Of a stretch of DNA of 64,000 bases, positions 10,874 to 23,123 are shown piece after piece. The stretch is taken from the NCBI GenBank assembly GCA_033032865.1, contig JAWHQI010000099.1, positions 4,639,501 through 4,703,500 of the forward strand, written 5' to 3'. The notes below the pieces were generated by a model that saw only the letters and a list, made by a program, of their open reading frames with translations, had not been told where the DNA came from and searched no databases. A program made the position numbers and the translations under genes. This DNA is from Dactylorhiza incarnata. Taxonomy: Eukaryota > Streptophyta > Magnoliopsida > Asparagales > Orchidaceae. Every line of letters starts with the position of its first letter. Position 1 is the first letter of the stretch.

Positions 10874-11125
10874 TGTTGAAGGCAGGAAAATCCCGGCTCC
10901 AAAATTCGGATCAATGCAGCCCGAGGTTACTGATCCTGTGGTCCAACTCCACGGCTCGGATAGCTAAAATAGGAGAGATAAAATGACTATAAGCACACCC
11001 CAGGTGCTCCAACAGGGAGGTACCACCACATACCCATAAGTTTGGGAGAAACTTCCCCTCCGCAACCAAAAGCTGGGCGAGGTACTAGACGGGCATGGAT
11101 TTGGCGAGTATCCAGCTTGGGGGGA
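10874..11125. other. Unassigned sequence split by the copia insertion (left part)
   Basis: This stretch continues, across the target duplication GGGGA, into 23052-23123. The rejoined locus has CTATTTATAG at about 23101, a TATA-like box on the minus strand, and may itself be an old LTR. No coding region is seen. Confidence 0.4.
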
Positions 11126-12696
11126 TGTTGGAACAACCCTATTACTGTTTTGGGCTAGGATCACTATGTCTTAACTTAGGACCAAGTTGACCCCATTGTA
11201 TAGCTTAAGGGTCAAGTCTTTAGGCTGATTGATTAGCTAGAAGTTAAGGAATAATTTAAGTTCCCAGCATTCGACAAATGGCGAGTGGCGTTCGACGAAT
11301 GTCTAGCTTCGTTCGACAAATTCTTCTCAGCAAACTGAAGAAGTATAGCCAATTCTCGACATTTCCTGAGCAGCGTTCGACAAATGGCTAGCAGCGTTCG
11401 ACGAATTCCAGCCAGAGCTCGACAAATTCTATACTAAAGCTCAGATCGACAAATACAAGTCCAGATTACTTATATCAGTTATTTTGTCAACTCTTTTAAC
11501 ACAGATCGACGACCTTAACGGATTTATTCAACCACTTTTGGACGTATTCAGTCAGTTTAGTAAGGATATATTATTCATTTATTATATTCTTTTACTCCTT
11601 CCAAGATAAGAATAATCATTGACATTTATTGCTACGACATCTTTCACGACAAAGGAATCAAAAAGGACCTGCCAAAATAGTATTGAAGGCTATTACAGTT
11701 CCAAGAAGGATTTAAGCCAGAATAATATATTCCTTAAAATGCAGATGATTTGAAAATTCAAATAAAAAACCTATCAGAGAAGAAAGATATACAAAAACAA
11801 CTGTACTCCTTTTCTGATATAGATTATTCACAGTTATTTTTCTGTCTCTCTCTAAGAAATACAGTTCCTTGAGAACAACAAGAATATAGAAGGATTATAG
11901 AAAGAATAAAAAGAAGGATATACACACAGAGAACATTACTCTCAGTCTTCTTCTTTCAAAAGGCAGCATCTTCATCTCTCTGAGTACAACATTCACTCTC
12001 TCAGATCTGCTGCAAGTTCAAGTCTTCAAAAGAGCAACAACAATCTGAAGATTCACCTCTTCCAGATTAATCTGCTACAGAAGGCTTCTGTTTTAGAGAA
12101 AGTTTCATCCTCAAGCTGTCAACAACTTCAAACAAACAGGGGGAGCTTTCATCCTCAACATCCTTTGTCTTCTCTCAGAAACATTGACAGAGAAGAATAC
12201 TCTAAACCTTCATACCTTATCTTGTACAGGGTTAATTCTCCCTCCAAAAGTTTACACAGTGGTGGCAAGACACCTTATCAAAAAATCCTTGTGTGGTTTT
12301 TAAGCACCTTATCAAAAGCTTATTGGTGTGTGGACACCTTTTCAAAAACCCTGGTCTTGAGCACCTTATCAAAAGCTCTGTGGTGTGTGGACACCTTATC
12401 AAAAACTCATAGTAGATATCCTACCAGCTGTGGTAGAAGAGTAGATGTACCCAGATTCATTGGGGAACTACTATAAATTCCTTGTGTCTTCTGTGCTTGT
12501 GATTTTTTGTATTGATTCTGTGCTGTGTGCTTTTCTTTATTCAAAATTATATATCACTCTTTGCATTACACACATATATATACATCAGTAATTTAATTCC
12601 GCTTTAAAAACTAATAAAAAGTTTTAATACTCTATTCACCTCCCCCCCCCCCCCCCCCCCCCTCTAGAGTAACTTAAGATCTAACCTCCACTTTCA
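11126..12696 (+). repeat. 5' LTR of the Sirevirus-like element
   Basis: The 1571-bp LTR contains a TTCGACAAAT-type motif cluster at 11275-11455. A TATA-like site near 11470 reads TATATCA where the 3' LTR has TATATAA, so the promoter may be weakened. It also has five CACCTTATCAAAA repeats (12271-12404), a 21-C run (12642-12662), and ends in CTTTCA. Confidence 0.93.
12271..12404 (+). repeat. Five CACCTTATCAAAA repeats in R/U5
   Basis: Copies start at 12271, 12305, 12335, 12362 and 12392, spaced 27-34 bp. The 3' LTR has the same set near 22629-22760. The second Sirevirus-like element has related CACCTGATCAAAA/CACCTTAGCAAAA words on its minus strand, near 39520-39615 and 42205-42290. The repeat is thus conserved between two diverged relatives. 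Confidence 0.75.
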
Positions 12697-12710
12697 ATTG
12701 GTATCAGAGG
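12697..12710 (+). other. Primer-binding site (initiator tRNA-Met)
   Basis: ATTGGTATCAGAGG starts right after the LTR end. TGGTATCAGAG is complementary to the 3' end of plant initiator tRNA-Met, the usual copia primer. Confidence 0.92.
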
Positions 12711-12807
12711 TGGTTGATTCTTTATAGGCTAACACCTGAATCACAAAGATCAACTAGATCTTAAATTTCTTTAAAACTTTTATTTCATTTCTGCTTAATA
12801 AAAACTC

Positions 12808-13770
12808 ATGGCACAAAACAAGGAATACTCAAGCACAAGACCTCCAATGTGCAACCTTAGCAAGTTTGCACTTTGGAAAACAAGGATTAGGCTCTATATG
12901 AACTCCATTGATGAAGAGATTATTAATGTTATTTTGACAGGGCCTCCAGCACCTACAACATCAACTAGCACTGAAGCTACAAGAGACAATCATGCTGTCC
13001 CACCTCCTGAATGGACAGAAACTCAAAAGAAGCAAAGAAATGCAGATGCTAAAGCCATGAACATATTGGCTCAAACCATGTCTGATGATATATTTCAAAA
13101 AGTGGTTGAATGTACATCAGCTAGAGAAATTTGGATTTCTCTGAACAACGTGGTTGCAGGTTCTGCAGATGAGAGAAAAGACCGAAGATCATACTTGATC
13201 TCTCTGTATGAAAACTTCAAAAAGGGAGACACAGAGACAGTGGCTGACATGTACAATAGACTCAGTCTCATAATAAATGAGCTGAAGACCTTGGACAAGG
13301 TGATTTCTATCACTGAAATAAATGACAAGATCTTAATGTGCTTCCCCAGCACATGAGACTCAAGAATCTGGCCAATCAAGGATGCCAGGAGTCTCAATGA
13401 GATTACCACAGAAGCACTATTGGGCAAGCTCAAATCTTATGAGCAGCTCATCAAGTCCAGGGAAGTAGAATCATCCACTACATCTCCAGCAACAAAGAAA
13501 GAAAAGAGCATAGCTTTCAAGGCAGCTGATGCAGAAGAAGGAAAAACTCCTGACAATGAGGAGTTTATGAGTCTAATAGCCAAAAGATTTTACAAGATTG
13601 CTAAGAAAGACTTCAGGAAAAGACATCCAGAAACTATGACAAACCAAGGTATGACAAAAATCATGCTAATGAAATTATATGTTTTGGTTGCAGGAAACCA
13701 GGACACATTGCACCTGAGTGTCCAGAAATTCAAAACAAGAAGGACAAGAAGGAAAAGGGAAAAGAAAGGG
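12808..13770 (+). pseudogene. Gag (broken)
   Basis: The frame from 12808 encodes a copia gag N-terminus (residues KFALWKTRIRLYM, then the UBN2-type region with ADMYNRLSLIINELKTL). A frameshift near 13330 gives a stop at 13354. The capsid region continues in another frame (SLNEITTEALLGKLKSYEQ). In a third frame, 13680-13721 encodes a perfect CX2CX4HX4C zinc knuckle (CFGCRKPGHIAPEC) that binds RNA. At least two frameshifts therefore separate the parts. Confidence 0.85.
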
Positions 13771-13922
13771 TAGAAAATAGAAACTCCAGCAAATCTTCCT
13801 CTCACAATCACAAAAAGAAAGTGAGAGGATTTGTAGCAAAATCCTGGAGTGAAACAGAATCATAATCAGAATCTTCATCCTGCTCTTCTGATGAAGAAAC
13901 AAAAGAAAATGACCAATGCTTA

Positions 13923-14309
13923 ATGGCCATTTATGACTCAGACAATGAGTCAGGATATGCTTCTTCATTATGCTCCAATGATGATGAAGAAGAGAAAAAT
14001 TTCTGCGTGATGGCAATCAATGCCTCAACCAACAATTCTGATGAAGAAAAATCAGAATCAGAAGCAGAAGATGATGCTGATCAGGTAATAGCTAACTTTG
14101 ACTTTACTTCTGTTGAATTCAAGGATGAATTCAAAGTCCTTTGCCTAGACTTAATTAAATCTGAGAAGGAAATAATCTCACTCAGATTTAAGCTAGCTGA
14201 AATGAATAACTTAAGTGAAGAGAATGCTACTCTTAAGAAAGAGTTGGCAGCCTCCGGAGAACATACTATTCTCATTGAGAATAAATTATCTGAGGCCAAG
14301 AGATTTTAA
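13923..14309 (+). pseudogene. Gag C-terminal acidic/coiled-coil segment
   Basis: The segment is Ser/Asp/Glu-rich (SDEEKSESEAEDDADQV), followed by a leucine-rich coiled coil (EKEIISLRFKLAEMNNLSEE) typical of Sirevirus gag tails. The frame ends at a TAA. A homologous segment on the minus strand at 41300-41750 is all that remains of the coding region in the second element. Confidence 0.75.
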
Positions 14310-14522
14310 GAATCCCTAAATGGGAGAAGTATCAAACTGATGAACATCACAAGCACTGTCAATGCTAGACTCAATAGCAAACTGGGCTTGGGTGCTTCAT
14401 CAAGTGAGCCACCTCTAATTAAGAAAAACATCCTCTCCACACCCATAAAATTTGTCTCTGCTAAAGGCAAAGAGGCTACTGAAGCCAATAAAGATATTTC
14501 AAGCAAGAATATTAGGAATAAG

Positions 14523-14700
14523 AGAATTCAGAAGAATTCATCGAACGAAGCTCGACAAAAAGATTCAAATTTGTCGAACGGGGATCGACGAAAATTGAGA
14601 ACAGACTTTCAGTATAGTTATAATATGGATGACGCTCGACAAAAACATGCACATTCGTCGAACGGCGGTCGATGAATTTACCCAAATTTGTCGAACAAAC
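14523..14700 (+). repeat. TCGACAAA/TTTGTCGAACG cluster inside gag-pol
   Basis: About eight copies of a TCGACAAA/TTTGTCGAACG-type word fall in 180 bp, inside the open frame 14340-14675, which they turn into low-complexity residues. Other clusters lie in both LTRs and at 18120-18262. Confidence 0.8.
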
Positions 14701-14833
14701 ATTATACAGAAAGTTTTAAGAATTCTAATTCTAAATACACTAAAAATCCTTTTACTGAGTGGGTAATACCTCCAAGGAGATATCATCCACAAGGCTATAA
14801 GGATCAGCCTAAAATATCCTTTATATCTGAATA

Positions 14834-16090
14834 TTGTGGACAAACAAATGGACCCAAGGTAGTCTGGGTCAAAAACAACTAGTTTATTTTTCTGTCATTA
14901 CAGGTACACAACTATCCAAAAAAAATGAAAAATGGTATTTGGATAGTGGCTGCTCAAAGCATATGACAGGAAACAAGGCCAACATGAATAACTACAAGGC
15001 AAAACTTGGACCAAAGGTTGTATTTGGATACTCCAACTGTGGACAGACCAAAGGCTATGGAAAAGTCAAGGTTGGAGAAGTCGCCTTCAATGAGGTAGCT
15101 TATGTCAAGGGACTGAAGCACAACCTCATTAGCATAAGTCAATTATGTGATGAAGGGTATCAGGTAACCTTTAATAAATTGAATTGCCTTATTAAATCTA
15201 CTGATAATATTATTGTTCTATCAGGAATTAGGCAAGGTAACATATACTTAGTGAATTTCAATTCATCTACTTCAGAAGTTTGTTTATTTAGTGATGGGAG
15301 CAAATTTAGTGAACTTTGGCATAAGAGACTAGGACATGTAAACCTTAGGACCATTGCTAAACTATCTAAGGACAATCTTGTTAGAGGATTACCCTCAGGA
15401 TCATATAAGAAAGAAGGTCTTTGTAGAGCATGTCAACTAGGTAAGCAAACTAAAAATAGTTTTAAATCATTATCTAAAAGTGATTCACCTAGAATCTTAT
15501 ATTTGCTACATATGGACCTTTTTGGGCCTATAGCAACAAAGAGCTTAGGAGGGAAGTCTTACACTCTAGTTATTGTAGATGACTTCTCTAGATTCACTTG
15601 GGTGTTCTTTTTGAGAGAAAAGTCAGATAACTTTAAAGTTCTTACAGACTTTCTTAAAAGCATATAGATTGAGTACTCTACTGTAGTTGCATTGATCAGA
15701 AGTGATCATGGTACTGAGTTTGAGTCTCTTCTTATGCAAGAATTCTGTGAGATGGAAGGTATCAGGCATTGTTTCTCAGCTCCTAGAACTCCTCAATAAA
15801 ATGGGGTAGTTGAAAGGAAAAATAGAACTCTAATTGAATCAGCAAGAACATTGCTTGCAGATGCTAATCTGTCCCTATCCTTTTGGGTAGAGGCTGCTAA
15901 CACAGCAAATTATGTTCCGAATAGAAGTTTGATAGACAAACTTAAGGGAAAGTCTCCTTATGAATTACTTAAAGGGAAGAAACCTAAAGTTAATTATTTA
16001 GAACATTTGGTTGTAGATGTTATATTCACAATAATGATAAGAAATACCTTCGGAAATTTGAACCAAAATCAGATGAAGGAATTTTCTTAG
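14834..16090 (+). pseudogene. Protease and integrase region of pol (broken)
   Basis: The protease motif is WYLDSGCSKHMTGN (near 14935-14976). The GAG-pre-integrase zinc domain has HKRLGHVN and CRACQLGKQ. Integrase catalytic residues can be placed in HMDLFGP, SDHGTEF and NGVVERKNR, the D,D-35-E set. A TAG at about 15665 and a TAA at about 15796 interrupt the core, and the frame is lost after ~16015. Protein from this copy would be inactive. Confidence 0.88.
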
Positions 16091-16406
16091 GATATTCTCA
16101 AATCAGTAAAGCATATAGGGTATATAATTAATCTACTCTTAAAATAGAAGAATCTATGCATGTCTCTTTTGATGAAACTAACATGTTTTATAAGGAGAAG
16201 ATTCCTTCTACCATAGAAAATCTGTAGTACCTATATTATGTGAGCAGCTAGATCAATTAGCTCTACATAAAGAAGGAACTCTGAATCTTGAACAGCATAA
16301 TGATGAAGAGAGTGAGGAAGAAGATCTCCTGATTTGTGCTGAAAGATCAGAACAGACAACAGCAGATCATTCTTCACAAGATATAGCAGTTGAACAAATT
16401 CCCCAA

Positions 16407-18094
16407 GTGGATACAATTTCTGAACCAACCCTAACTGTTGACCCCATCACAGTTAAAGATCATCCAATCTCACAAGTAATAAGAGATATTTCAGCATGTG
16501 TTCAAACAAGGCATCAATTACACCAAAATCAGATGCATACTTGTTTCCTATCACAAGTTGAACCTCAAACCATAAAAGATGCAGAACAAGATCCAAATTG
16601 GATTCTTGCAATGCAAGAGGAGCTCAACCAATTTGAAAGGAACAAGGTTTGGGATTTGGTCCCAAGACCAAAGAATTATCCAGTAATTGGAACCAAATGG
16701 GTTTATAGGAACAAACTTGATACAGAGGAAAATATTGTGGAAACAAAGCTAGGCTAGTAGTTCAAGGATACTCACAGGAAGAAGGGATAGCCTATGATCA
16801 GACATTTGCATCAGTTGCAAGGTTAGAAGCAATCAGGATCTTCCTTGCATTTGCTGCATACAAAAGATTCAAAGTCTATCAAATGGATGTGAAGAGTGCA
16901 TTCCTAAATGGAGAAATCAAAGAAGAAGTTTATGTGGAACAACCACCAGGTTTTATCTCTCCAACTCAACCCTCTTTTGTGTTTAAACTTAAGAAAGCTC
17001 TCTATTATCTCAAAAAAGCTCCTAGAGCATGGTATGAAACTTTAGCTAGTTTTCTTTTGGAAAACAATTTCTGTAGAGGCATAGTAGACAAAACCTTATT
17101 TTACAAAGTACATAAGAATCAAACTTTACTAGTTCAAATATATGTAGATGACATTATCTTTGGATCTACTGATTCAAACTTGTGCAAAAGATTTTCCAAT
17201 CTAATGCAATCAAGATTTGAAATGAGTAGTATGGGTGAGTTATCATACTTCCTTGGTCTTCAAGTGAAGCAAACTTCAAATGGAATCTTCATATCCCAAT
17301 CTAAGTTTGCTAAGGAATTAGTAAAAAGATTTGGTATGTCTGATTCTTCCACCATGAAAACTCCCATGCCCTCAAATGTTATTATTGTTAATGATGAATC
17401 TGGGAAACCTGTTGATTCAAAAGTATACAGAGCAATTGTTGGATCACTACTTTATTTAACAGCTAGTAGACCCGACATAATGTTTGCTACCTGTATTTGT
17501 GCTAGATTTCAAGTTAACCCCAAAGAATCTCACCTAATTTTATTAAAAAGGATTTTGAGATATATAAAGGGTTGCCCTAATCTAGGACTTTGGTATCCAA
17601 TAGCATCTGAATTTGAATTAACTGGATTCTCAGATTCAGATTATGCTGGATGCAGAGTAGACAAGAAAAGCACATCAGAAACTTGTCAGTTTCTTGGTGA
17701 TAGGCTTGTGTCTTGGTTTTGTAAAAAGCAGACATCTATGTCTACATCAGCAGCTGAAGCTGAATACATGGCTGCTGGCAGTTGCTGCTCACAGATGTTG
17801 TGGATACAAAATCAACTTCTAGACTATGGTATCAACTTAAATAAATCAACTATATTTTATGACAATACAAGTGCAATATCTATAGCACAAAATCCAGTTC
17901 TCCATAGTAGGACTAAACACATAGAAATTAGGCACCACTTCCATAGGGATAATATGGATAAAAATAAAATTTGCCTACAATTCATTTCCACTGATTTACA
18001 AAGAGCTGACATTTTCACCAAGCCCTTGGATGAAAAGAAGCACATCTTCTTTATAAATCAACTAGGAATGATAGATGGAGATTCAGTATGTTAA
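16407..18094 (+). pseudogene. Reverse transcriptase and RNase H of pol (one frameshift)
   Basis: The RT N-terminus (WVYRNKLDTEENIVE) is shifted out of frame near 16745. The frame resumes by 16883 with MDVKSAFLNGEIKEEVYVEQ. The active site YVDD is near 17140-17155. RNase H follows (SDSDYAGC, STSAAEAEYMA, TKHIEIRHHF) and ends at 18094 with a TAA. It would copy the element RNA into cDNA if intact. The 403 codons from 16883 are open, the best-preserved part of this element. Confidence 0.9.
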
Positions 18095-18119
18095 AAATCA
18101 ATATTTCTATTTATCCTAA

Positions 18120-18262
18120 AAATTTGTCGAACGGAGGATGACAAATTTGAACCATTTGTCGAACGGCAGTCGAAAAAAACCTGTTAACCTCAGAATCGAT
18201 AAAGACAGTTTCATTTGTCAAACGGTGGTCGACGAAAAGGATATTTTTGTCGAACGCTTTCT
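18120..18262 (+). promoter_or_regulatory. TTTGTCGAACG motif cluster before the env-like ORF
   Basis: Five or six TTTGTCGAACG/GTCGACGAA-type words lie just after pol and about 90 bp before a TATA box at 18351. This is the same order, motif cluster then TATA box, as in the LTR. Confidence 0.7.
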
Positions 18263-18350
18263 GACGGAGACCTAAAGTCTTTTCGACTTCTGTTTTTATT
18301 AGGTCTTTTTTGCCGAACCCCGCTCCTCAAATGTGCCCCCTTCTCCGATC

Positions 18351-18358
18351 TATATAAT
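18351..18358 (+). promoter_or_regulatory. TATA-like box upstream of the env-like ORF
   Basis: TATATAAT lies 99 bp before the ATG at 18450. The leader also contains CTTGCAG (18438-18443), a possible 3' splice site. The ORF could be made from an internal promoter or from a spliced RNA; the sequence does not decide. Confidence 0.45.
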
Positions 18359-18449
18359 ATCTTTTTCTATTTTGTAATAGCTTGCGCCTACAGAAATCGT
18401 TTCCCTCCAGTTCCTCTCTGCACTTGATCTTTCTCTCTTGCAGGTACAA

Positions 18450-21258
18450 ATGGCGATTTCTCAAGCCGCACTATATTCGATGAAGTTCGATGTCGGGTTC
18501 GACATCGACATGGAATCTTTTACTCAATCTGACCAGATCTTCAAGGATATTCTTTAACTATTGGAAGAGCAGCAGTTGAGAAAGTTAATGAGCATGAGGA
18601 TTAAGCTGCACATAGCAGAAATCAAGGAATGGTGTTTTACAGCTAAGCAGGAAGATGAAAGTCTGACTGGAACTATTTCAGGACACCAGGTCTCTCTTAC
18701 CCCTACTATCTTAACTGAGGGTTTTGATTATGTTAATGGTGATGATGAGATAGAGCTCAGTTCTGTTGAAACTAGTGAAGCACTGATTAAAATGGGTCAT
18801 TCTACTGGTAACCCTAATCACCTGCTCAAAAAGAACTTATCTGTAGAATATAAGTTTCTTTCTGATATAGTTGGCAAAGTGTTGTTAGGGAAAACAACAG
18901 GACATGATTATATTAATAGGCACCAATTTATGTTTATGGTGGCCATAATGGAAAAGAATAAAGTGAACTTGGGATCAATCTTCTTTGGATTAATTAAGAA
19001 GAAGGTTTCAAATGACAATGTCTGCTTTGAAAGGATCTGAGGAATTGTTTTGCAAGAAAGACACCAAGACCTTATAGTCTCTCCCAAGGTGACAATTAAT
19101 GTCAGCAAGAAGCTGACTTCAGCTCTCTTTGCTAAGTGGGACAGGGTGTTTACTAAGAAGAACACAGGAGCAGTTACAAAGAAGAAAACTTCTGAAGGCA
19201 CAAGGACTGATCCAGTCACTCCCTCACCCCTTCTAGAAGCCTCTTCCCCTCCTCCTATTGTTTCTTCTCCTCATATCCCATCTCCACATCAAAATTTTTC
19301 CCCTGCACAATCTCCACCACCAAATTCACCCACACTCATTGATGACTTTCCATCCTCTTCTACCCCTTTAACCACTCGTACTTCTCCACCTCCGTCTCCA
19401 ATGCATGATGACTATCATTCACCCATTCATCACTCTTGCCCCATTCATTCTGACATCCCTCAACAACATGCAAATGTTGCAAACATTTTTGTACCAACCC
19501 CCTTCCATCCACTTCTCAACCATCTTCATCTCAACATCCTGAAATGTTATTTTTACATTTTCAATCTGTTGCAGATCAAATTCTTGACCATATTCTTCCA
19601 AAAATTGATCAAATCCTGGATGCAAAACTTGCTCCAGTCTATAACATTCTTTCTACTCTTGACTCCTCATTGGATGCAAAAATTGCTCCAATTCTTCAAG
19701 CAATCTCTGAACTCTCTTCTACTATATCTTCAATTCCCTCTTCCATCTCTGTCCCTTCTTCTAGGGGCCTAGATGCAGGTTTCCTGAAGCTAGGCAGGGG
19801 GAGATGCCTTATGAAGAAGTTCCAGATGGCATAATTTCAGAGGATACAGTTTTTGTTTCAGATACAGTTTTTGTTTCAGATACAGTTTTTGTTGAAGAGG
19901 ATGCTGAAGAAATTCTTCAAACCTCTGATGTAGATATGTGTGAAGAAACTCCAGAAGTACCAATCATAGAAAAGTTAAATAATACCTATATTCATCCCTC
20001 CCTAGATATTATTTCCTTATTGTCTAAGTTCAATCCTATTTACTCTATTCTGCCAAAACATCATAATTATTCTAGAGCAATTGTCCCCTATACTGCTCCA
20101 ATTGACAAAGTTCTGTTGAAAAAGATTATCAAAAGTTTTAAAGTTCAGACTACAGTTCCAGCTCTTGTTCCAATTCCAGTTCAAAGTCCTGCAGATGAAT
20201 TAGTTAAAATTTCAGAATAAATTATCAATAATTTTGAATTCCCAACTTTTATCTTTTGATGAATCACCTATTCCAGACTTTGATGAAATCTAGAGAGCAG
20301 AAGTTGAAGCTTATGAAGCTAAAGAGGAAAGAATCAAAGCTCTTAAAATGATCAATGATTTATATGATAATCCAATTCCCTATTCTGATTCTGATGAAGA
20401 AGAAAATGACAGTGATTCTAATGACACATTATCAAGGAAAAGAAAGAAAAGAAAAGCTAAGTCAAAGGCTGTTCCCAAGCCTCCAAATCCTGAGAATGAT
20501 ATCCCATATTAAGTTCTTTATAATATTACTCTTGACAAAGGTACACCTCATTGGATGAAATTCTCAAGGAATGAGAACAAAAGAAGAAAGAAGATGAGGA
20601 AAACTGGTTACTATTCTGTCAAACCTGTCAAATATAACCATCCTCCTCCTCCTCCAGCAGCAGGCACAGCAGCACCATCATCCTTCTCCCAGAAGCCCAG
20701 CTCTCAATATTCAAGGATTTTTGGTAGTTCCAGTGGATCTCAAGCATCAGGATCAGCAGCAATCCTCCTTCTAAGAAATTAGCAGTTGCTTCTAGAGAAA
20801 GTCAAGTCATTATTTCACCTCAAATATCTTCAGAATACAAACTTCATATTTCTGATGGATCTTTCCACAAGATCAGAAATCCTCAAAGTGATCTTCAAGA
20901 TCAAGTTGATAATTCAGAATATGTTCCTTATCTTCCAGATCCTGAAGAAGAAAGATTATTTCAAATGGCAAGACTCAAAGAATCAATTGCTTATGCCAAG
21001 ATTAACAAAGCAAAATCAGAAGGTAAAGATTTTATAAACATTTCTACCATGTCTTATTATAGAAGGAAAGAGCTTGACAAATACAACTCCAAAGAGTTAT
21101 TCAATGCTGAAGAATATCTTGAAAAGCACCCAGAAGCTTTTGTCCCTCATGTCAAATCTCAAACTATACTGGGAGCTCAAGATCTCTATTTAAGCAAGAA
21201 GAAGTCTGAAGATCCAAACAGGATAATCATCTTCAAACCTCCATCAGCAAAGAAGTAA
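18450..21258 (+). pseudogene. Envelope-like ORF of the Sirevirus-like element (broken)
   Basis: The ATG at 18450 opens a frame stopped at ~18555. The same frame continues (18561-19040, with a FLSDIVGKVLLGKTTGHDYI segment like the plant-transposon domain of SIRE envelope-like proteins) to another stop at 19040. A Pro/Ser-rich stretch (19200-19450), a helical segment (19550-19790), three tandem copies of an 18-bp unit encoding DTVFVS (19844-19897), and a basic, Pro-rich tail reaching 21258 follow in shifting frames. Sirevirus envelope-like proteins have no proven role. I see no clear signal peptide or membrane span in the first exon-like part. Confidence 0.65.
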
Positions 21259-21450
21259 AAGAGGTTCAGACTTAGTTATTTTTGTTATTTATTTAACATT
21301 TTTGATTGTAATGAACTCAGAGCACTAGTCTTATTCAATCTGCTTAAATGAATTTTGCATTATGTCAGATACATATATTTTATGCTCTGCTGTTTATGTT
21401 TTCTATTATATTTACTTGATTAATTGTCAAATAGTATCCTAACCCAAATA

Positions 21451-21459
21451 GGGGGAGAT
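21451..21459 (+). other. Polypurine tract
   Basis: GGGGGAGAT directly precedes the 3' LTR start TGTTGG and would prime plus-strand synthesis. Confidence 0.9.
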
Positions 21460-23051
21460 TGTTGGAACAACCCTATTACTGTTTTGGGCTAGGATCACTA
21501 TGTCTTAACTTAGGACCAAGTTGACCCCATTGTATAGCTTAAGGGTCGTCTTTAGGCTGATTGATTAGCTAGAACTTAAGTAATAATTTAAGTTCCCAGC
21601 ATTCGACAAATGGCGAGTGGCATTCGGCGAATGTCTAGCTTCGTTCGACAAATTCTTCTCAGCAGACTGAAGAAGTATAGCCAGTTCCACACTCGACATT
21701 TCCTGAGCAGCGTTCGACAAATGGCTAGCAGCGTTTGACAAATGGCTAGCAGCGTTCGACGAATTCCAGCCAGAGCTCGACAAATTCTATACTAAAGCTC
21801 AGTTCGACAAATACAAGTCCAGATTACTTATATAAGTTATTTTGTCCACTCTCTGAACACAGATCGACGACCTTAATGGATCTATTAAATCACTTTTGGA
21901 CGTATTCAGTCAGTTTAGTAAGGATATATTATTCATTTATTATATTCTTTTATTCCTTCCAAGATAAGAATAGTCGTTGACATTTAATGCTACGACATCT
22001 TTCACGACAAAGGAATCAAAAAGGACCTGCCAAAATTGTTTTGATGGCTGTTACAGTTCCAAGAAGGATTTAAGCCAGAATAATATATTCCTTAAAATGC
22101 AGATGATTTAAAAATTCAAATCAGAAACCTATCAGAGAAGAAAGATATACAAAAATAGTTGTACTCCTTTTCTGATATAGATTATTCACAGTTATTTTTC
22201 TCTCTCTCTCTAAGAAATACAGTTCCTTGAGAACAACAAGAATATAGAAGGATTAGAGAAAGAAGAAGAAGAAGGATATACACACAGAGAACATTACTCT
22301 CAGTCTTCTTCTTTCAAAAGGCAGCATCTTCATCTCTCTGAGTACAACATTCACTCTCCCATATCTGCTGCAAGTTCAAGTCTTCAAAAGAGCAACATCA
22401 ATCTGAAGATTCACCTCTTCTAGATTAATTTGCTACAGAAGACTTATGTTTTAGAGAAAGTTTCATCCTCAAGCTATCAACAACTTCAAACAGACAGGGG
22501 GAGCTTTCATCCTCAATATCCTTTGTCTTCTCTCAGAAACATTGACATAGAAGAATACTCTAAACCTTCTTACCTTATCTTGTACAGGGTTAATTCTCCC
22601 TCCAAAAGTTTATACAGTGGTGGCAAGACACCTTATCAAAAAATCCTTGTGTGGTTTTTAAGCACCTTATCAAAATCTTATTGGTGTGTGGACACCTTAT
22701 CAAAAACCCCTGGTCTTGAGCACCTTATCAAAAGTTATGTGGTGTGTGGACACCTTATCAAAAACTCCTAGTAGATATCCTACCAGCTATGGTAGAAGAG
22801 TAGACGTACCCGGATTCATTGGGGAACTACTATAAATTCCTTGTGTCTTCTGTGCTTGTGATTTTCTGTATTGTTTTTGTGTTGTGTGCTTTTCTTTATT
22901 CAAAATTATATATCACACTTTGCATTACACATATATATATACATCAGTAATTTAATTCCGCTTTAAAAATTAATAAAAAGTTTTAATACTCTAATCACCC
23001 CCCCCCCCCCCCCCCCCTCTATAGTAACTTAAGATCTAACCTCCACTTTCA
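21460..23051 (+). repeat. 3' LTR of the Sirevirus-like element
   Basis: The 1592-bp LTR has the motif cluster at 21600-21815 and an intact TATATAA at 21829-21835, just downstream. It has CACCTTATCAAAA repeats and a 20-C run at 22998-23017. It ends CACTTTCA, followed by the duplicated GGGGA. One extra ~28-bp GACAAATGGCTAGCAGCG unit is present relative to the 5' LTR. Confidence 0.93.
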
Positions 23052-23120
23052 GGGGACCTCGACCACTTCCAAAAGTGACATTTCTAGTACCCCTGGGGGT
23101 CTATTTATAGAGAAATCCTA

Positions 23121-23123
<3 letters not shown>

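Larger units (their letters stand above)
11126..23051 (+). mobile_element. Sirevirus-like Ty1/copia retrotransposon, complete but decayed
   Basis: The element has LTRs at 11126-12696 and 21460-23051, both starting TGTTGGAACAACCC and ending CACTTTCA. It has a 5-bp target duplication GGGGA (11121-11125 and 23052-23056), a primer-binding site matching initiator tRNA-Met, and a polypurine tract. The order gag, protease, integrase, RT, RNase H is that of Ty1/copia. A long decayed ORF after pol and the LTR design point to the Sirevirus (SIRE1) group. Stops and frameshifts in every ORF mean it is not autonomous. By eye the LTRs differ by a few percent, so the insertion is not recent. Confidence 0.93.

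Noticed and set aside
10690..10967. ORFs rich in Cys/Val or Thr/His through the TG repeats (also 23535-23828)
   Set aside because: They are translations of microsatellites, open in several frames on both strands.
12165..12476. 103-codon ORF in the copia LTR, with a counterpart at 22430-22771
   Set aside because: It is present in both LTRs and built from the CACCTTATCAAAA repeats. Frame and start are not conserved, so it is more likely an untranslated repeat.
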